Positions 1 to 9,548 are shown, counted from the first letter of the stretch. The stretch is DNA of 64,000 nt from Micromonospora phaseoli (GCF_900109115.1 NZ_FNYV01000005.1:191509-255508), one strand, 5' to 3'. The notes: generated by a model not told the origin, from the sequence alone. Numbers and translations are program-made.

Positions 1-2102
1 CCCAGATCCTGGTCGACCGCCTGATCGGCCACCTCGACCGGCTCGAGCGCGGCGAGGAGGACCCGGATCGGCTGGCCGAGCTGTTCCAGCTGGACCACCT
101 CGCCACCCGGATGCGCCGCAACGACGAGAACCTCCTGGTGCTCGCCGGTGCCGACTCGACCCGCGTGCAGCGGGAGCCGGCCGCGCTGATCGACGTGCTG
201 CGGGCCGCCCAGTCCGAGGTCGAGCACTACACCCGGATCGAGTTCGGGGTGATCGACCGGGACATCGAGGTCTCCGCGCACGCCGTCAACGACCTGGTGC
301 ACCTCGTCGCCGAGCTGTTCGACAACGCCACCGCGTTCTCGCCGCCGGACTCGCAGGTGCTGGTCGAGGCCCGCCGGGTCGGTGACCGCGCCTCCCTGTA
401 CGTGGAGGACCGGGGTATCGGCATGAGTGCCGAGCAGTTGGCCGACCTCAACGAGCGCCTGGCCACGCCCCCGCAGGTGGACGTCGCCGTCTCGCGGATG
501 ATGGGTCTGGTCGTGGTGGCCCGCCTGGCGTCCCGGCACGGCGTGAAGGTCGAGCTGCGTCCCGGTAGCGACCGGGGCGCCGTCGCCGAGGTCACGCTGC
601 CGCCGACCGTGCTGGTGCCCCGGGCGTTGTCCGGCCGGGGGCAGCAGCCTCCCGCGTTGCCCGCCTCGGCCGGCCCCGCGTTGCCGCAGAGCTCGTCGTT
701 CGGCCCGTCCGGGCCGACACCGACGTTCGGCGCGCTGCCCGCGCTCGGCAACGGTGCCAATGTGCCCGCCGCTCGCCCGTCCGGCGGCTCGGGCAACCAG
801 GTCACCCTCGGTGGCCGGCCCTTCGACCCGGCCAGCCGCAACGGCTCCGGCACGCCGGCCACCGTGGGCAACCTGCCCGCCTGGTCGGACCTGACCGGTG
901 CCACCGGCGGCGACAACTTCGCGTCCCGTACGTCGAACGGCCACCCGGTCGACCCGCTGCCGCAGCGCCGCTCCAACGACGATCCGGCCGTCACCGGCCA
1001 GCAGCCGCACATCCCGCGCCAGCTGCCCAGCAGCCCCGAGGCCGGTCCGTACGCCCCGCCGGCGGTGTCGGCCCCTCCGGTGCCGCCGGTCTCGGCGCCG
1101 CCGGTGTCGGGCACGCCCTACTCCGCCCCGCCGGTCTCGGCCGCTCCGGTATCCGGTCAGCCCGTGTCGTCGTCCCCGGTCTCGGCCTCGCCGAACTACA
1201 ACTCGCCGGTGTCGACGCCGCCCGGCGGACCGCTGCCCCAGCGACCCGTCTCGGCGGCACCCGCCGCCGGCGGACCTTCCGCGCCGCCGGCATGGCCGCC
1301 GGTGGCCGCGGAGCCGGCCGCTCCGCCCGTGCCCGAGCGGCTGGCCGCCGCGCTGGACATGACCACCGAGCTGCCCCGGGTGCAGCGTCAGGCGTCACCG
1401 GCGGCCAGGCCGACGCAGCCGGCAACGCCCGCGCCGCAGGGCCAGAACCGGCAGCGGTACGCGGACGAGACGATGGAGCTGCCGATCTTCCGGGAGCTGG
1501 AGTCGGCCTGGTTCCGCACCCGTCGTACGGGCGCGGAGGAGTCGGCGGCCAACCGGAAGCCGGCGACGACCGGTGCGGTGACCCAGCAGATCTCGACGGT
1601 CGACGTCGCGGGTCGACCCGCACAGCAGACCTCAACTGGGACGACAGGTAACGCACCGATGGCAGAGACTCCGACGGCCGCGGGCGGAAACGGCGCGGCG
1701 GGCGGCGGACGTCGTCCCGGCGCCGCCGAGAGCAAGCCCCCGCACCGTCCGACGTCGCAGGAGAGCATCTGGCAGACTGCTGCCGATGACGGCTGGCGGG
1801 CGGCCTCCAAGGCCAGTCAGGTGCCGCCCAGCGGCACCACCGAGACCGGGCTGCCGAAGCGTACGCCGATGGCGCAGCTCGTACCGGGTGCGGTGGAGAA
1901 GCCGACCACCTCTGTGCAGCGACGCAACCCGGAGTCGGTGCGCGGCCTGCTCTCCGCTTACCACCGGGGTGTCCAGCGGGGCCGTACCAGCCCCTCGGAC
2001 AGCAACCCGACCGGCCCGGAGGGAACTTCGGGCGGGCAGCAATCCTCGCAGTCTGGCTCAGGCCCGGTGGCCGGGAGCGGGCAGAAGGAGCAAGAAGGAT
2101 GA
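1..2102 (+). CDS. Conservon sensor ATPase (CvnA-like, nitrate-sensor type histidine kinase), 5' end outside window
   Basis: The frame is open from base 3, so the gene enters from the left edge; no start is visible and sensor and membrane parts are missing. The first ~35 residues are a DHp-like helix ([19 protein letters not shown]), followed by a GHKL ATPase domain with N box [12 protein letters not shown] and G1 box EDRGIGM. After the ATPase comes ~400 residues of low-complexity Pro/Ser/Ala sequence with PPVSxPPVS-like repeats (bases ~1065-1215), then two conserved tail motifs: SAWF (base ~1500) and GW..GLPKR..LVPG..RGVQRGR (~1790-1985). CvnA proteins act at the membrane with CvnB-D as a GTPase-linked signalling complex. 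The stop overlaps the next start as ATGA, so translation is coupled. Family assignment is firm; the signal sensed is unknown. Confidence 0.92.
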   Translation, partial: QILVDRLIGHLDRLERGEEDPDRLAELFQLDHLATRMRRNDENLLVLAGADSTRVQREPAALIDVLRAAQSEVEHYTRIEFGVIDRDIEVSAHAVNDLVHLVAELFDNATAFSPPDSQVLVEARRVGDRASLYVEDRGIGMSAEQLADLNERLATPPQVDVAVSRMMGLVVVARLASRHGVKVELRPGSDRGAVAEVTLPPTVLVPRALSGRGQQPPALPASAGPALPQSSSFGPSGPTPTFGALPALGNGANVPAARPSGGSGNQVTLGGRPFDPASRNGSGTPATVGNLPAWSDLTGATGGDNFASRTSNGHPVDPLPQRRSNDDPAVTGQQPHIPRQLPSSPEAGPYAPPAVSAPPVPPVSAPPVSGTPYSAPPVSAAPVSGQPVSSSPVSASPNYNSPVSTPPGGPLPQRPVSAAPAAGGPSAPPAWPPVAAEPAAPPVPERLAAALDMTTELPRVQRQASPAARPTQPATPAPQGQNRQRYADETMELPIFRELESAWFRTRRTGAEESAANRKPATTGAVTQQISTVDVAGRPAQQTSTGTTGNAPMAETPTAAGGNGAAGGGRRPGAAESKPPHRPTSQESIWQTAADDGWRAASKASQVPPSGTTETGLPKRTPMAQLVPGAVEKPTTSVQRRNPESVRGLLSAYHRGVQRGRTSPSDSNPTGPEGTSGGQQSSQSGSGPVAGSGQKEQEG

Positions 2103-2503
2103 CTAGTACGCAGGACCTCGGTTGGCTGCTGGCCAACTTCGCCGATCGGGTGCCCGGTGTCGCGCATGCGGTAGCCGTCTCCGCGGACGGCCTGCTCCTG
2201 GCGTCGTCACGAGACCTTCCTCGGGACCGGGCAGACCAGTTGGCGGCGATCGCCTCCGGTCTGGTCAGCCTGACCCAGGGCGCGGCCCGGTGCTTCGAGG
2301 GAGGCGCCGTGCTACAGACCGTGGTCGAAATGGACAATGGCTTCCTGTTCCTGATGTCGATTTCCGACGGCTCGTCGTTCGCGGTGCTCGCCGCGCGAAG
2401 CAGCGACGTGGGACAGGTCGGTTACGAGATGGCCCTGCTCGTCGACCGGGTGGGCGACGCCCTGACCCCGCAGCCCCGTACGGCTGTGGGAATGATGGGC
2501 TGA
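2099..2503 (+). CDS. Roadblock/LC7 domain protein (CvnB-like)
   Basis: A 134-residue single-domain roadblock/LC7 protein beginning [20 protein letters not shown], with the family's [11 protein letters not shown] core. It normally dimerises and modulates the partner GTPase (MglB-like role). The ATG overlaps the sensor stop (ATGA), and the gene is second of the four-gene conservon. A ~100-nt gap follows before the DUF742 gene. Length and sequence are typical; function as a GTPase partner is inferred from the family. Confidence 0.93.
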   Translation: MTSTQDLGWLLANFADRVPGVAHAVAVSADGLLLASSRDLPRDRADQLAAIASGLVSLTQGAARCFEGGAVLQTVVEMDNGFLFLMSISDGSSFAVLAARSSDVGQVGYEMALLVDRVGDALTPQPRTAVGMMG

Positions 2504-2602
2504 TCGTCACGCCGGCCGGTTTGCAGGCTGGACAGAAACACTGCATACGACGGGTAGCACCGGTGCGAGCCGGTGCCGGGTACGAAGGAGGTGAGCGGCG
2601 AC

Positions 2603-2980
2603 ATGACCGATCGTGACGAGCCGACCGGCGCATTGGTCCGTCCATACGCCGTAACCCGCGGTCGTACCCGTCCCCGCCTCGACATCGCCCTGGAGGCGCT
2701 GGTCGAGACGACGGTGCGCGGTCGGGCCGCTGCCACTGGCAATGGTGGCCAAGGCCGTGAGCACCAGTACATCGCCGCGCTCTGTGACGGACGCGTGCAG
2801 TCACTCGCCGAGATCGCGGCGAGAATGCAGCTTCCGCTCGGCGTGGCCCGAGTGCTCATCGCCGACATGGCGACGGACGGCCTGGTCGCAGTCCACGAGC
2901 CGACCATCCTGGACGACTCGGACGACGCGGTGGGCACTGAATTGCTGGAGAGGGTGCTGAGTGGACTTCGCAGGCTCTGA
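2603..2980 (+). CDS. DUF742 protein (CvnC-like)
   Basis: 125 residues, starting MTDRDEPTGALVRPYAVTRG. The start at ATG 2603 is fixed by a perfect Shine-Dalgarno AAGGAGGTGA at 2585-2594, eight bases upstream; an in-frame GTG at 2573 lies upstream of that site and is less likely. The C-terminal half (EIAARMQLPLGVARVLIADM) is a winged-helix-like DUF742 domain. Third gene of the conservon; its last 20 bases overlap the GTPase gene. Such proteins are thought to be accessory or DNA-binding-like members of the Cvn complex; no direct activity is known to me. Confidence 0.92.
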   Translation: MTDRDEPTGALVRPYAVTRGRTRPRLDIALEALVETTVRGRAAATGNGGQGREHQYIAALCDGRVQSLAEIAARMQLPLGVARVLIADMATDGLVAVHEPTILDDSDDAVGTELLERVLSGLRRL

Positions 2981-3575
2981 CATGTCGCACCGCCCGCCGA
3001 CCCCGAGCGGTCGCGTGACGTCGGCGAAGATCGTTATTGCCGGTGGCTTCGGCGTCGGCAAGACGACGCTGGTCGGCTCGGTCTCGGAGATCACGCCGCT
3101 GACCACCGAGGCCATCATGACCTCCGCCGGGGTCGGCGTCGACGACACCCGGCAGGTGCCGGGCAAGACGACGACCACGGTGGCCATGGACTTCGGTCGC
3201 ATCTCGATCGATCGTGACCTGATCCTGTACCTGTTCGGTACGCCGGGTCAGACCCGTTTCTGGTTCATGTGGGATGAACTGGTCCGGGGCGCGATCGGCG
3301 CGGTGGTGCTGGTGGATACCCGCCGGCTGGCCGACTGCTTCGCGGCGATCGACTTCTTCGAGCACCGGCGGCTGCCGTACCTGGTGGCCATCAACTGCTT
3401 CGACGGGATGCAGTACCACGACCCGCAGGACGTCCGGGATGCGCTCGCGATCTCCTCGCACGTTCCCGTGGTGGCCTGCGACGCCCGGAACCGGGAGTCG
3501 ACGAAGCACGTGCTGATCTCGCTGGTCGAGTACGTGCTGACGATGCGCCGTACGCGCGCCGTCGCCCCGGCCTGA
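2961..3575 (+). CDS. Conservon small GTPase (CvnD-like)
   Basis: 204-residue Ras-like/MglA-type G protein. Visible motifs are P-loop GGFGVGKTT (residues ~28-36), a switch region with TSAGVGVDD, and the G3-like LFGTPGQTRFWFMWDEL. The GTG start at 2961 gives MDFAGSDMSH, the usual N-terminus of the family; an in-frame ATG at 2982 directly after the DUF742 stop is the alternative. Last gene of the operon, followed by a strong hairpin at 3586-3625. It should cycle GTP under control of the roadblock protein and the sensor. Confidence 0.93.
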   Translation: MDFAGSDMSHRPPTPSGRVTSAKIVIAGGFGVGKTTLVGSVSEITPLTTEAIMTSAGVGVDDTRQVPGKTTTTVAMDFGRISIDRDLILYLFGTPGQTRFWFMWDELVRGAIGAVVLVDTRRLADCFAAIDFFEHRRLPYLVAINCFDGMQYHDPQDVRDALAISSHVPVVACDARNRESTKHVLISLVEYVLTMRRTRAVAPA

Positions 3576-3585
3576 CGAGCGCGTT

Positions 3586-3625
3586 CCAGCGCCCGGTGAC
3601 GGCTTACGTCGACACCGGGCGCTGG
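3586..3625. terminator. Strong hairpin after the conservon
   Basis: Arms CCAGCGCCCGGTG (3586-3598) and CACCGGGCGCTGG (3613-3625) are perfectly complementary over 13 bp with a 14-nt loop. It lies between the convergent GTPase gene and the substrate-binding protein gene and could stop transcription from both sides. There is no T-run, as is usual in high-GC actinobacteria. Confidence 0.8.
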
Positions 3626-3683
3626 TTGCTGTCCGTGACCAGGTTCGGGCGGTGTCCGGCGGACCGCCGGGGCACCGCCGCCG

Positions 3684-4901
3684 TCAGCTGAGCCGGTTCC
3701 AGACACCGCCGTCGACGCGGTACACGCCGAGGGAATGGCGCTCCATGCCGCTGTGCCGGATCGGCGTGAACGAGTACATCCCCGCCATGCCGTCGGTGAC
3801 CTGGTTCTGCAGGTACGCCCGCAGCCGCCCACGGTCCACGCTGTCGGCCAGCCGAGCCGCCGTGGTGATCAGCAGCAGGGCGTCCGAGGCGTACGGCGCG
3901 AAGCCGCTGTAGGCGCCGTGCCGGCGGATGTACTCCGAGACGAGATTGCGGTGGGCGCGTCCGGTGGCGCTGCTGTTGGCGATCGTGGAGCCGCCCAGCG
4001 AGGACGGGTGTACGGCGTAGGAACCCTCCACGGCGCGCAGGTTGTGGCTCTCCAGGGTCTCCTCGGCGACCGCGCCGGCGTCGAAGAACAGCTCGCCGCG
4101 GTGTCCGGCCTCGCGTAGTGCCCGCGCAGCGGCACCGGAGCGCGGCGCGGTGGCCCACACCACCACACCGTCCGCCTGGGCCGCCACGGCCTGTTCAGCG
4201 GCGCCGGCCGCGCCACCTTCCGAGGCGGGCAGCCGTACGGTGCGGGCCAGGCCGACCTCGGCGGTACGCAACGCCCCGGTCATGGCCCGTACGCCGGAGT
4301 CGCCGTGCAGCCCGGTCTCGGCCAGCAGCACCACCCGGCGCAGCCCTTCGGCGGCGACCAGCTGGGCCAGCCGGCGGGCCACGTCCCCGGCGTCCGGGGT
4401 GACCTTGTAGATGAAGGCACGCTGGGCGAGCGGTACGGCGATCGAGTCTCCGAACGCCAGCGACACGAACGGCAACCGCAGTTTCTGTGCCGCCCCGATG
4501 ACCGACATGGCGGTCTCCGCCAGCGTGGTCCCGAGCAGGGCGTGCACGTCGTCGCGTCGGCCCAGCTCGGTGGCCTGCCGGGCGGCGAGCCGAGGATCAC
4601 TACGGTTGTCCAGCACCTCAAGGCGTACCTGCCGGCGGAGGTTGCCGACCGCCACGCCCTTCTCGTTGAGGGTCGCCGCACTGATGGCGAGCGCCCGCTC
4701 CTGGGCCACCCCCAGCGCCGCGCCCGACCCGCTCAGCTCCAGAGTGGCGCCGATGACCAGTTCGTGCCCGGGGGTGGGCCGGGTCACGGCAGCGTCGCGC
4801 TCGTCCTCACGCCCGCAGGCGCTCAGCAGCAGCGTGCCCGCCGCCGCGGCCAGCACGCCGCGACGGGTGATCACAGATGGGCCGGTTACCGGTTTCGCCA
4901 T
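3684..4901 (-). CDS. ABC transporter substrate-binding lipoprotein (branched-chain amino acid type)
   Basis: 405 residues, periplasmic-binding-fold type I (Leu/Ile/Val-binding family): a ligand-binding region beginning HELVIGATLELSGSGAALG and a long two-lobed body. The N-terminus has a twin-arginine-like TRRGVLAAAAG followed by the lipobox LLSAC (lipidated Cys29), so it is probably a Tat or Sec lipoprotein at the outer face of the membrane. No permease or ATPase gene lies beside it, so it may be an orphan receptor rather than part of a complete importer. It is convergent with the conservon across the hairpin at 3586-3625. Ligand unknown. Confidence 0.85.
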   Translation of the reverse strand: MAKPVTGPSVITRRGVLAAAAGTLLLSACGREDERDAAVTRPTPGHELVIGATLELSGSGAALGVAQERALAISAATLNEKGVAVGNLRRQVRLEVLDNRSDPRLAARQATELGRRDDVHALLGTTLAETAMSVIGAAQKLRLPFVSLAFGDSIAVPLAQRAFIYKVTPDAGDVARRLAQLVAAEGLRRVVLLAETGLHGDSGVRAMTGALRTAEVGLARTVRLPASEGGAAGAAEQAVAAQADGVVVWATAPRSGAAARALREAGHRGELFFDAGAVAEETLESHNLRAVEGSYAVHPSSLGGSTIANSSATGRAHRNLVSEYIRRHGAYSGFAPYASDALLLITTAARLADSVDRGRLRAYLQNQVTDGMAGMYSFTPIRHSGMERHSLGVYRVDGGVWNRLS

Positions 4902-5028
4902 GAGTCGCCTTCCCGCCCGGCGACCTGCCGCCGGCTGTTCCGCGGGTATGCTTCCGGCCCTGCCGACTCGGCGTCAAATTATCCGGGTGTGGGCAGAAAC
5001 ACGCAGGTCAACGGCCATGTGGCGAAGG

Positions 5029-7416
5029 TCAGGAGCGGTACCCGGCGGAGCGGTACTCGTATTCCCGGTCGTCCTCGCGGTCGCCCGTGTCCCGGCTGAA
5101 GTCCCAGCCGCCGGCGGCCTCCCGCCCCGGGCGCCCGCCGACCGCGAACCCGCCGATCTCCTGTCCCCGGCGCCAGCCGCGGAAGTAGCCGGTGGTGTTC
5201 TCGGCGAGGCTGGCGGCGTCCCGCACGATCCGCAGCGGCCGCTCCTCACGCAGCGGGGAGCCCGGCACGAGGTTGGCCTGCGGTACCCGCTTGGGCAACC
5301 CGGCCGTCGTCTCGGCACCGACGGCCGGGCGGGCCGCCTGCTCGGCTGCCTGCCATCCGGTGTCGGCCGTGGTCGACCATTCCAGGTCGGCTTCCTCGCC
5401 GTGCCCGACGAACCAGGCGGACCTGGCCTGGGCGAAGATCAGCAGGTCGCCGTCACCCTCGTCGGGAATCGGCGGCGTGCGGTGCTCGACCGATGGCTCC
5501 GGCCGGCGCGCCGGCGGAAGGTCAAGTCGCTCCACCGTCCGGTTGCCGCGCTCCGCGGCCTCCCGGTCGACGAGCCGCAGCGGCGGGGTCTCCGACTGCG
5601 GGTCGGCACCGCTGCGCAGCGCCCGGTCGGCCAGCGGCGGCGGCTCGACCAGCCGCAACACCGGTGGCTCCGGCGGCAGGTCGTCGGCGAGCCACGGCGG
5701 GGTCACCCGACGGTCGGCACCGAGTTCGGGAGAGGGCTCGGCGGCGCCGCGCCGACCCCGGTCGTCGTAGGGGCCGTGGGCGGCGGCGCGCGTCGGACCG
5801 TCGGCCGGGCTCTCCGGGTTGTTGACCAGCGGCCAGTTGGCGCGGGAACCCGGGGCCGCGTTCTCCTCCTCGGGCCGGCGCGCCGGCACCGGGACACTGA
5901 GGTCGGTGGCGCTGAAGCCGCCCGTGGGCGCCGGTGGCTCCCCGTTGGTCTTCGGCCGGGGCGGGATGACGGTGCGCTGACGCTCGGCCCGCGCGCTGTT
6001 GATGGCCGCGGTGGTGAGAGTCGGGCGGAACGGCTCACCAGCCTCGGCGGGCGGGATCGGCCCGCGCTGTGCCGGCGCGATCGGGGTGATCCCGGGCGGC
6101 GGCGGGGGTGGTGCGGAGACCGGCCGGTTGGCCGGCCCGTCGGTCCGCAGCGGGCGGGAATCGGTGCGCCTCGGGCGGGAGTCGGTGCGCGTCGGGCGGG
6201 AGTCGACGCCGTACGCCGGTGCCGCCGGGACGGGCGGACCAGCGACGGCGGCCGGCGTCATCGGTGCGGGCGCGACCGGCGGCGGGGCAACGGGGGAGGG
6301 AGCCACCGGTGGCGGTCCGAGTGGCCGCGGCGACGGCGGCGGAGCGGTGCCCGGCATCGGCTCGGGCCGGCCACGGCGTCCGCCGGCCGGCTCCGGCCCG
6401 GTGGGGCGGACCGCACGCAGGCCCGGTGCCGCGCTGGCGGCCGAGAGCTCGCCGACCGTTTCGCCGCGTCGTGCCGCAGCCCTCCGGCCGGACGCCTGCG
6501 GCGGTCCGACGGAGCGGGCGCGCAGCGCGCCGACCAGCGCGTCGCAGCCGGCGTCGCAGGCCCGCACGGAGGCGACCGCCTGCCGGATGGTCTCCGCGGC
6601 GGCGGAGGTGAGGGCCCGATTGACCGTGGCCCGCCGCGGCGTCTCGGAGATGGCGACCCGCAGCGCGGTGACCGCCTCGTCGATTGCCTCGGCGTCACCC
6701 GCGCCGTCTGCCGCGAGTTGAGCGGTGACGGCATCGGCGGTCACCGCCGCGTCGCGGCCACGGCCGGCCGCGTCGGTGAGCATGCCGGGCTCGGGCAGCG
6801 CGTCCAGCACAGCCAGCGGGATCGGCTCGGCGGGATCGGGGTAGGCGCGCAACGCCGCCGGGTAGAGCTCGCGCAGCACCTCACGCAGTGCGGCGGCGGC
6901 GGAGTGTCGCCCGGTGGCCAACGCGGCGTGGGCGGCGAGGACCTGCTTGTAGCCGGCGAGGTCCCGGGGAGCGGGCAGCGTGACGGCCGAGAGTGCACCG
7001 GCCTGCAGGGAGCGGGCGAGGCCGACGGCCCGCCGTACGGCCGGCGGTGCCTGCATCTCCTCCAGCGAGTCGTCGTCGGCGAACCGCTCTGCGAAGTCGT
7101 CGACCGAGTCGTCGTCGGCGATCGCCAGCGGCCGACCGGCCGCGCTGAGCAGCGAGGTGACGATGTGGTCGTCGCTGTCGGCGGCGATGGCCGCACCGCT
7201 CGGCCCGCCTGAGCGTTCCACGAGCAGCGTGACCAGTCGGGCATAGCCCTCCGGGTCGTCGCTGATGTCGCAGACATGCAGCAGGCGGCCTGCGTCGTCG
7301 ACCACCGCGGACGTCAGCGCCGATCCGGCCGAGACCGGTCGGTCGGCCGGGTCCGCCGAGGCCAGACCGCAGTACACGCGCACGAGCGCCACGGCGTCGT
7401 CCTCCTCCCGGGACAC
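5029..7416 (-). CDS. Large protein with degenerate IS110-like domain, disordered middle and CvnA-type C-terminal tail
   Basis: 795 residues from GTG at 7416. Residues ~1-290 resemble the IS110 transposase layout: an N-terminal RuvC-like beta region (VYCGLAS...VVDDAGRLLHV), then a helical part with LREVLRELYPAALRAYPDP and LAVLDALPEPG. The expected first Asp of the DEDD set is not where IS110 has it, and no terminal repeats flank the gene. Residues ~290-640 are Pro/Arg-rich and low-complexity. The last ~120 residues carry LLIFAQARSAWF and GLPKRVPQANLVPG, matching the tail of the conservon sensor at the left edge. I read it as a domesticated, probably non-catalytic protein tied to Cvn-type signalling; that role is inference. 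Confidence 0.65.
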   Translation of the reverse strand: MSREEDDAVALVRVYCGLASADPADRPVSAGSALTSAVVDDAGRLLHVCDISDDPEGYARLVTLLVERSGGPSGAAIAADSDDHIVTSLLSAAGRPLAIADDDSVDDFAERFADDDSLEEMQAPPAVRRAVGLARSLQAGALSAVTLPAPRDLAGYKQVLAAHAALATGRHSAAAALREVLRELYPAALRAYPDPAEPIPLAVLDALPEPGMLTDAAGRGRDAAVTADAVTAQLAADGAGDAEAIDEAVTALRVAISETPRRATVNRALTSAAAETIRQAVASVRACDAGCDALVGALRARSVGPPQASGRRAAARRGETVGELSAASAAPGLRAVRPTGPEPAGGRRGRPEPMPGTAPPPSPRPLGPPPVAPSPVAPPPVAPAPMTPAAVAGPPVPAAPAYGVDSRPTRTDSRPRRTDSRPLRTDGPANRPVSAPPPPPPGITPIAPAQRGPIPPAEAGEPFRPTLTTAAINSARAERQRTVIPPRPKTNGEPPAPTGGFSATDLSVPVPARRPEEENAAPGSRANWPLVNNPESPADGPTRAAAHGPYDDRGRRGAAEPSPELGADRRVTPPWLADDLPPEPPVLRLVEPPPLADRALRSGADPQSETPPLRLVDREAAERGNRTVERLDLPPARRPEPSVEHRTPPIPDEGDGDLLIFAQARSAWFVGHGEEADLEWSTTADTGWQAAEQAARPAVGAETTAGLPKRVPQANLVPGSPLREERPLRIVRDAASLAENTTGYFRGWRRGQEIGGFAVGGRPGREAAGGWDFSRDTGDREDDREYEYRSAGYRS

Positions 7417-7456
7417 AGGGGTTTCTCTGCCAGAGACTGATGCTCCCTGGTGCGGG

Positions 7457-8386
7457 TCAGTCGCGCCAGTCCACGATCGCAGAGATCTTCCCGACGATGG
7501 TGCGCCAACCCAGACTTGCGGTTTGTGCCCCGATTTTCTTCAGCCTACGCCGACCCATGAAACCGCCGATCCCGCCGTTGACCGAGGAGCGCAGCGCCTC
7601 GTCCAGGTCGTCGAGGCTGGAGCCGCTGCGGAGCATGTCGAGCACGGCAGGCAGGCGAAGGGCGTATGCCAGGTCGCGGGCGACCTCGCCGGCCTCGATG
7701 AGCAGCGTCGAATCCCACGTGTCGTGGCCACCGCGGAGGTTCTCCACGACGAGGTCGAGCTCGTAGACGTTCTCGTCGAGCGGTGCGATGTCGGCGGGTT
7801 CCACCCGTTCGGACAGTTCATGCCAACTGTCCAGCTGGGACATGTCGTTGGGAGCGCCGGACCGGACGAAACTCACAAGCGACTCGGGCGTCTTGAACAG
7901 CAGCAGCCGACCCTGGTGGCTCAGGAAGACCGGCACCTCCTCGTCGCTGTCCTCGTCGGCCGCTGCCTCGTCGTCGGCATCTTTGTCGTCGCCGGTGGCG
8001 TCGTCGCGCTTGGCCCGCTTCTCCTCGTCGTCGCTCTCGGCGAAGTCCCGGGCGACGTCCTCGTCGAGGATGACGACGTCACCCTCGTCCTCGTCCTCGT
8101 CGGTCTCCACGACCTGGCGGCGGGCGAGGAACGGGTCGTCGGCGTCGCGCTCGGCGACGTCGGTCGGGGTCAGCTCGCTCGCCGGCCGGTACGCCCGCAG
8201 GGTGAAGCCGGTGCCGGCGGGCAGGGCGATCTCCACCGGTTCGATCCGCAGCTCGTCCCAGAGCGCGCGGTCGGCGCCGGTCGGCGCGTCGGCGTCCGGC
8301 TCGGCTACCTCCGGCTCGGCGATGCCGGTCGTGTCATCGAGCTCGGGCTCGTCGGCGTCCGGCCGTTGGGGCGACTGGCGGGCCAC
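7457..8386 (-). CDS. Conserved acidic actinobacterial protein, function unknown
   Basis: About 309 residues. The N-terminal half is Asp/Glu-rich and likely disordered (DEDEDEGDVVILDEDVA), and the C-terminal half is folded (VPVFLSHQGRLLLFKTPESLVSFV ... SAIVDWRD). I place the start at GTG 8386 (VARQSPQRP) because GGAGG sits five bases upstream; an in-frame ATG at 8419 would add 11 residues. No catalytic motif is recognised. It lies upstream of and in the same direction as the IS110-like gene, 40 nt apart, so the two may be co-transcribed. Confidence 0.75.
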   Translation of the reverse strand: MARQSPQRPDADEPELDDTTGIAEPEVAEPDADAPTGADRALWDELRIEPVEIALPAGTGFTLRAYRPASELTPTDVAERDADDPFLARRQVVETDEDEDEGDVVILDEDVARDFAESDDEEKRAKRDDATGDDKDADDEAAADEDSDEEVPVFLSHQGRLLLFKTPESLVSFVRSGAPNDMSQLDSWHELSERVEPADIAPLDENVYELDLVVENLRGGHDTWDSTLLIEAGEVARDLAYALRLPAVLDMLRSGSSLDDLDEALRSSVNGGIGGFMGRRRLKKIGAQTASLGWRTIVGKISAIVDWRD

Positions 8387-8518
8387 GGTGACCTCCGGGT
8401 GCGTCGGGCTACCGCCCACCGGTGCTGATGCCGGTGGGTGACTCTGGGCACATACCCTAGTTGGCTGCGCTGGGTAACGGATGCCCGCACCCCGGTGGCG
8501 CCGTCACCACACCAACAA

Positions 8519-8534
8519 GTAGCGTCTCTACGTA
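8519..8534 (+). promoter_or_regulatory. padR promoter with overlapping GTAG-N5-CTAC dyad
   Basis: A -10-like TAGCGT at 8520-8525 lies eight bases before the padR ATG at 8534, suggesting a leaderless transcript. It is embedded in GTAG-CGTCT-CTAC (8519-8531), a dyad well placed for autorepression by PadR. Confidence 0.5.
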
Positions 8535-8875
8535 TGAACGCCCAGTCGCTGCACGGACACCTCGACGCCCTGCTGCTGGCCGTGCTGGAACGGGGCGCTC
8601 TGCACGGCTACGCCATCATCGAGGCACTGCGTGGGCGCAGCGACGGCCGCCTCGATCTACCCACCGGCACGGTCTACCCGGCGCTGCGGCGACTGGAACG
8701 GGCCGGGCATGTCGCCAGCGCCTGGAGCACCGTCAACGGGCGGGAACGGCGGACGTACGAACTCACCGACTCCGGCCGGCGCGCGTTGGCCGACCAGCGG
8801 TCGGGGTGGCGCGAATTCAGCGCGACGGTGGGGCGCTTCCTGGACCCGGGCACCACGCCGACCCCGGCCGGCTGA
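8534..8875 (+). CDS. PadR family transcriptional regulator
   Basis: 113 residues from ATG 8534 (MNAQSLHGHLDALLLAVLERG). The winged helix is clear: LHGYAIIEALRGRS...LPTGTVYPALRRLERAGHVASAW, ending in ERRTYELTDSGRRALADQ. It has the short C-terminal helix of the PadR-s2 group. The start follows a TAGCGT box by eight bases, so a leaderless mRNA is likely. Downstream and convergent, one base away, is a membrane protein with the permease-prefix fold, the usual partner and target of such regulators. Confidence 0.9.
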   Translation: MNAQSLHGHLDALLLAVLERGALHGYAIIEALRGRSDGRLDLPTGTVYPALRRLERAGHVASAWSTVNGRERRTYELTDSGRRALADQRSGWREFSATVGRFLDPGTTPTPAG

Positions 8876-8876
8876 G

Positions 8877-9548
8877 TCAGCGGGTCGCCAGCAGCCAGGT
8901 GCGGGCCGACCGGCCCAGCCACACGTGCGCCGCACCGCCGACGAGCATGCCGATGATCATCGGCGGCCAGGTGAGTGCGGCGTCCCACAGCAGGATCGAC
9001 CAGGTGAACAGCCCCGCACCGGCCAGCGCGCCCGCTGCGGCGGCACCGGTCAGCGTGGCACCCACCGCGCGGGCCAGGCTGGTGAGACCCGGGCGCGCCG
9101 AGCGGGCGGTGGCCGTGACCAGCACCAGCCCGGCCAGGCCGAGCAGGAACGCGCCGGCCCAGATCCAGTTCACCGACTGTGACAGCAGCAGGTATCCGGC
9201 CGGCGGTCGGGGACCGTCACTCCAACTCGATCCGCGCCAGGTGAGGTCGCCGGCGATCGCGGCGGCCGAGGCGAAGGCGACGACCCGTAGGGACAGCCCG
9301 CGCAGTGCCGCCACCGCCAGTTCGGCCTGGTAGGCCGGGGCCAACTGCTCGGGCGTACCGAATTCGAGCACCGCCTGCCGGGACGCCTCGCGGCTGGACA
9401 GGCCGTTCTCCCGGTACGCCTCGACGGCGTCCAGCAGCCCGTGTCGTGCCTCGGTCAACAGGTCGGCCCGCAGCCGGCGCGGCCCGCGGAGCCGACTGGC
9501 GAGTTGCCGCAGATGTTCCTCGACCAACACGTCAGCACCGACCCGCAT
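8877..9548 (-). CDS. Permease-prefix-type membrane protein, PadR partner
   Basis: 223 residues. The first ~75 form a helical domain (EEHLRQLASRLRGPRRLRADLLTEARHG ... QAVLEFGTPEQLAPAYQAELA) like the 'permease prefix domain 1' often encoded beside PadR regulators. About five hydrophobic segments follow, one reading WIWAGAFLLGLAGLVLVTA. It is convergent with padR with stop codons one base apart. No transport motif is visible; a stress- or envelope-linked role regulated by PadR is inference. Confidence 0.75.
   Translation of the reverse strand: MRVGADVLVEEHLRQLASRLRGPRRLRADLLTEARHGLLDAVEAYRENGLSSREASRQAVLEFGTPEQLAPAYQAELAVAALRGLSLRVVAFASAAAIAGDLTWRGSSWSDGPRPPAGYLLLSQSVNWIWAGAFLLGLAGLVLVTATARSARPGLTSLARAVGATLTGAAAAGALAGAGLFTWSILLWDAALTWPPMIIGMLVGGAAHVWLGRSARTWLLATR

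Noticed and set aside
4411..7212. A 933-codon plus-strand open frame.
   Set aside because: Antisense to the binding protein and IS110-like genes, Arg/Gly-rich, no family resemblance.
5029..7416. An intact IS110-family insertion sequence.
   Set aside because: The gene is twice the usual length, has a signalling-type tail, probable loss of catalytic Asp, and no element boundaries or second copy in the window.
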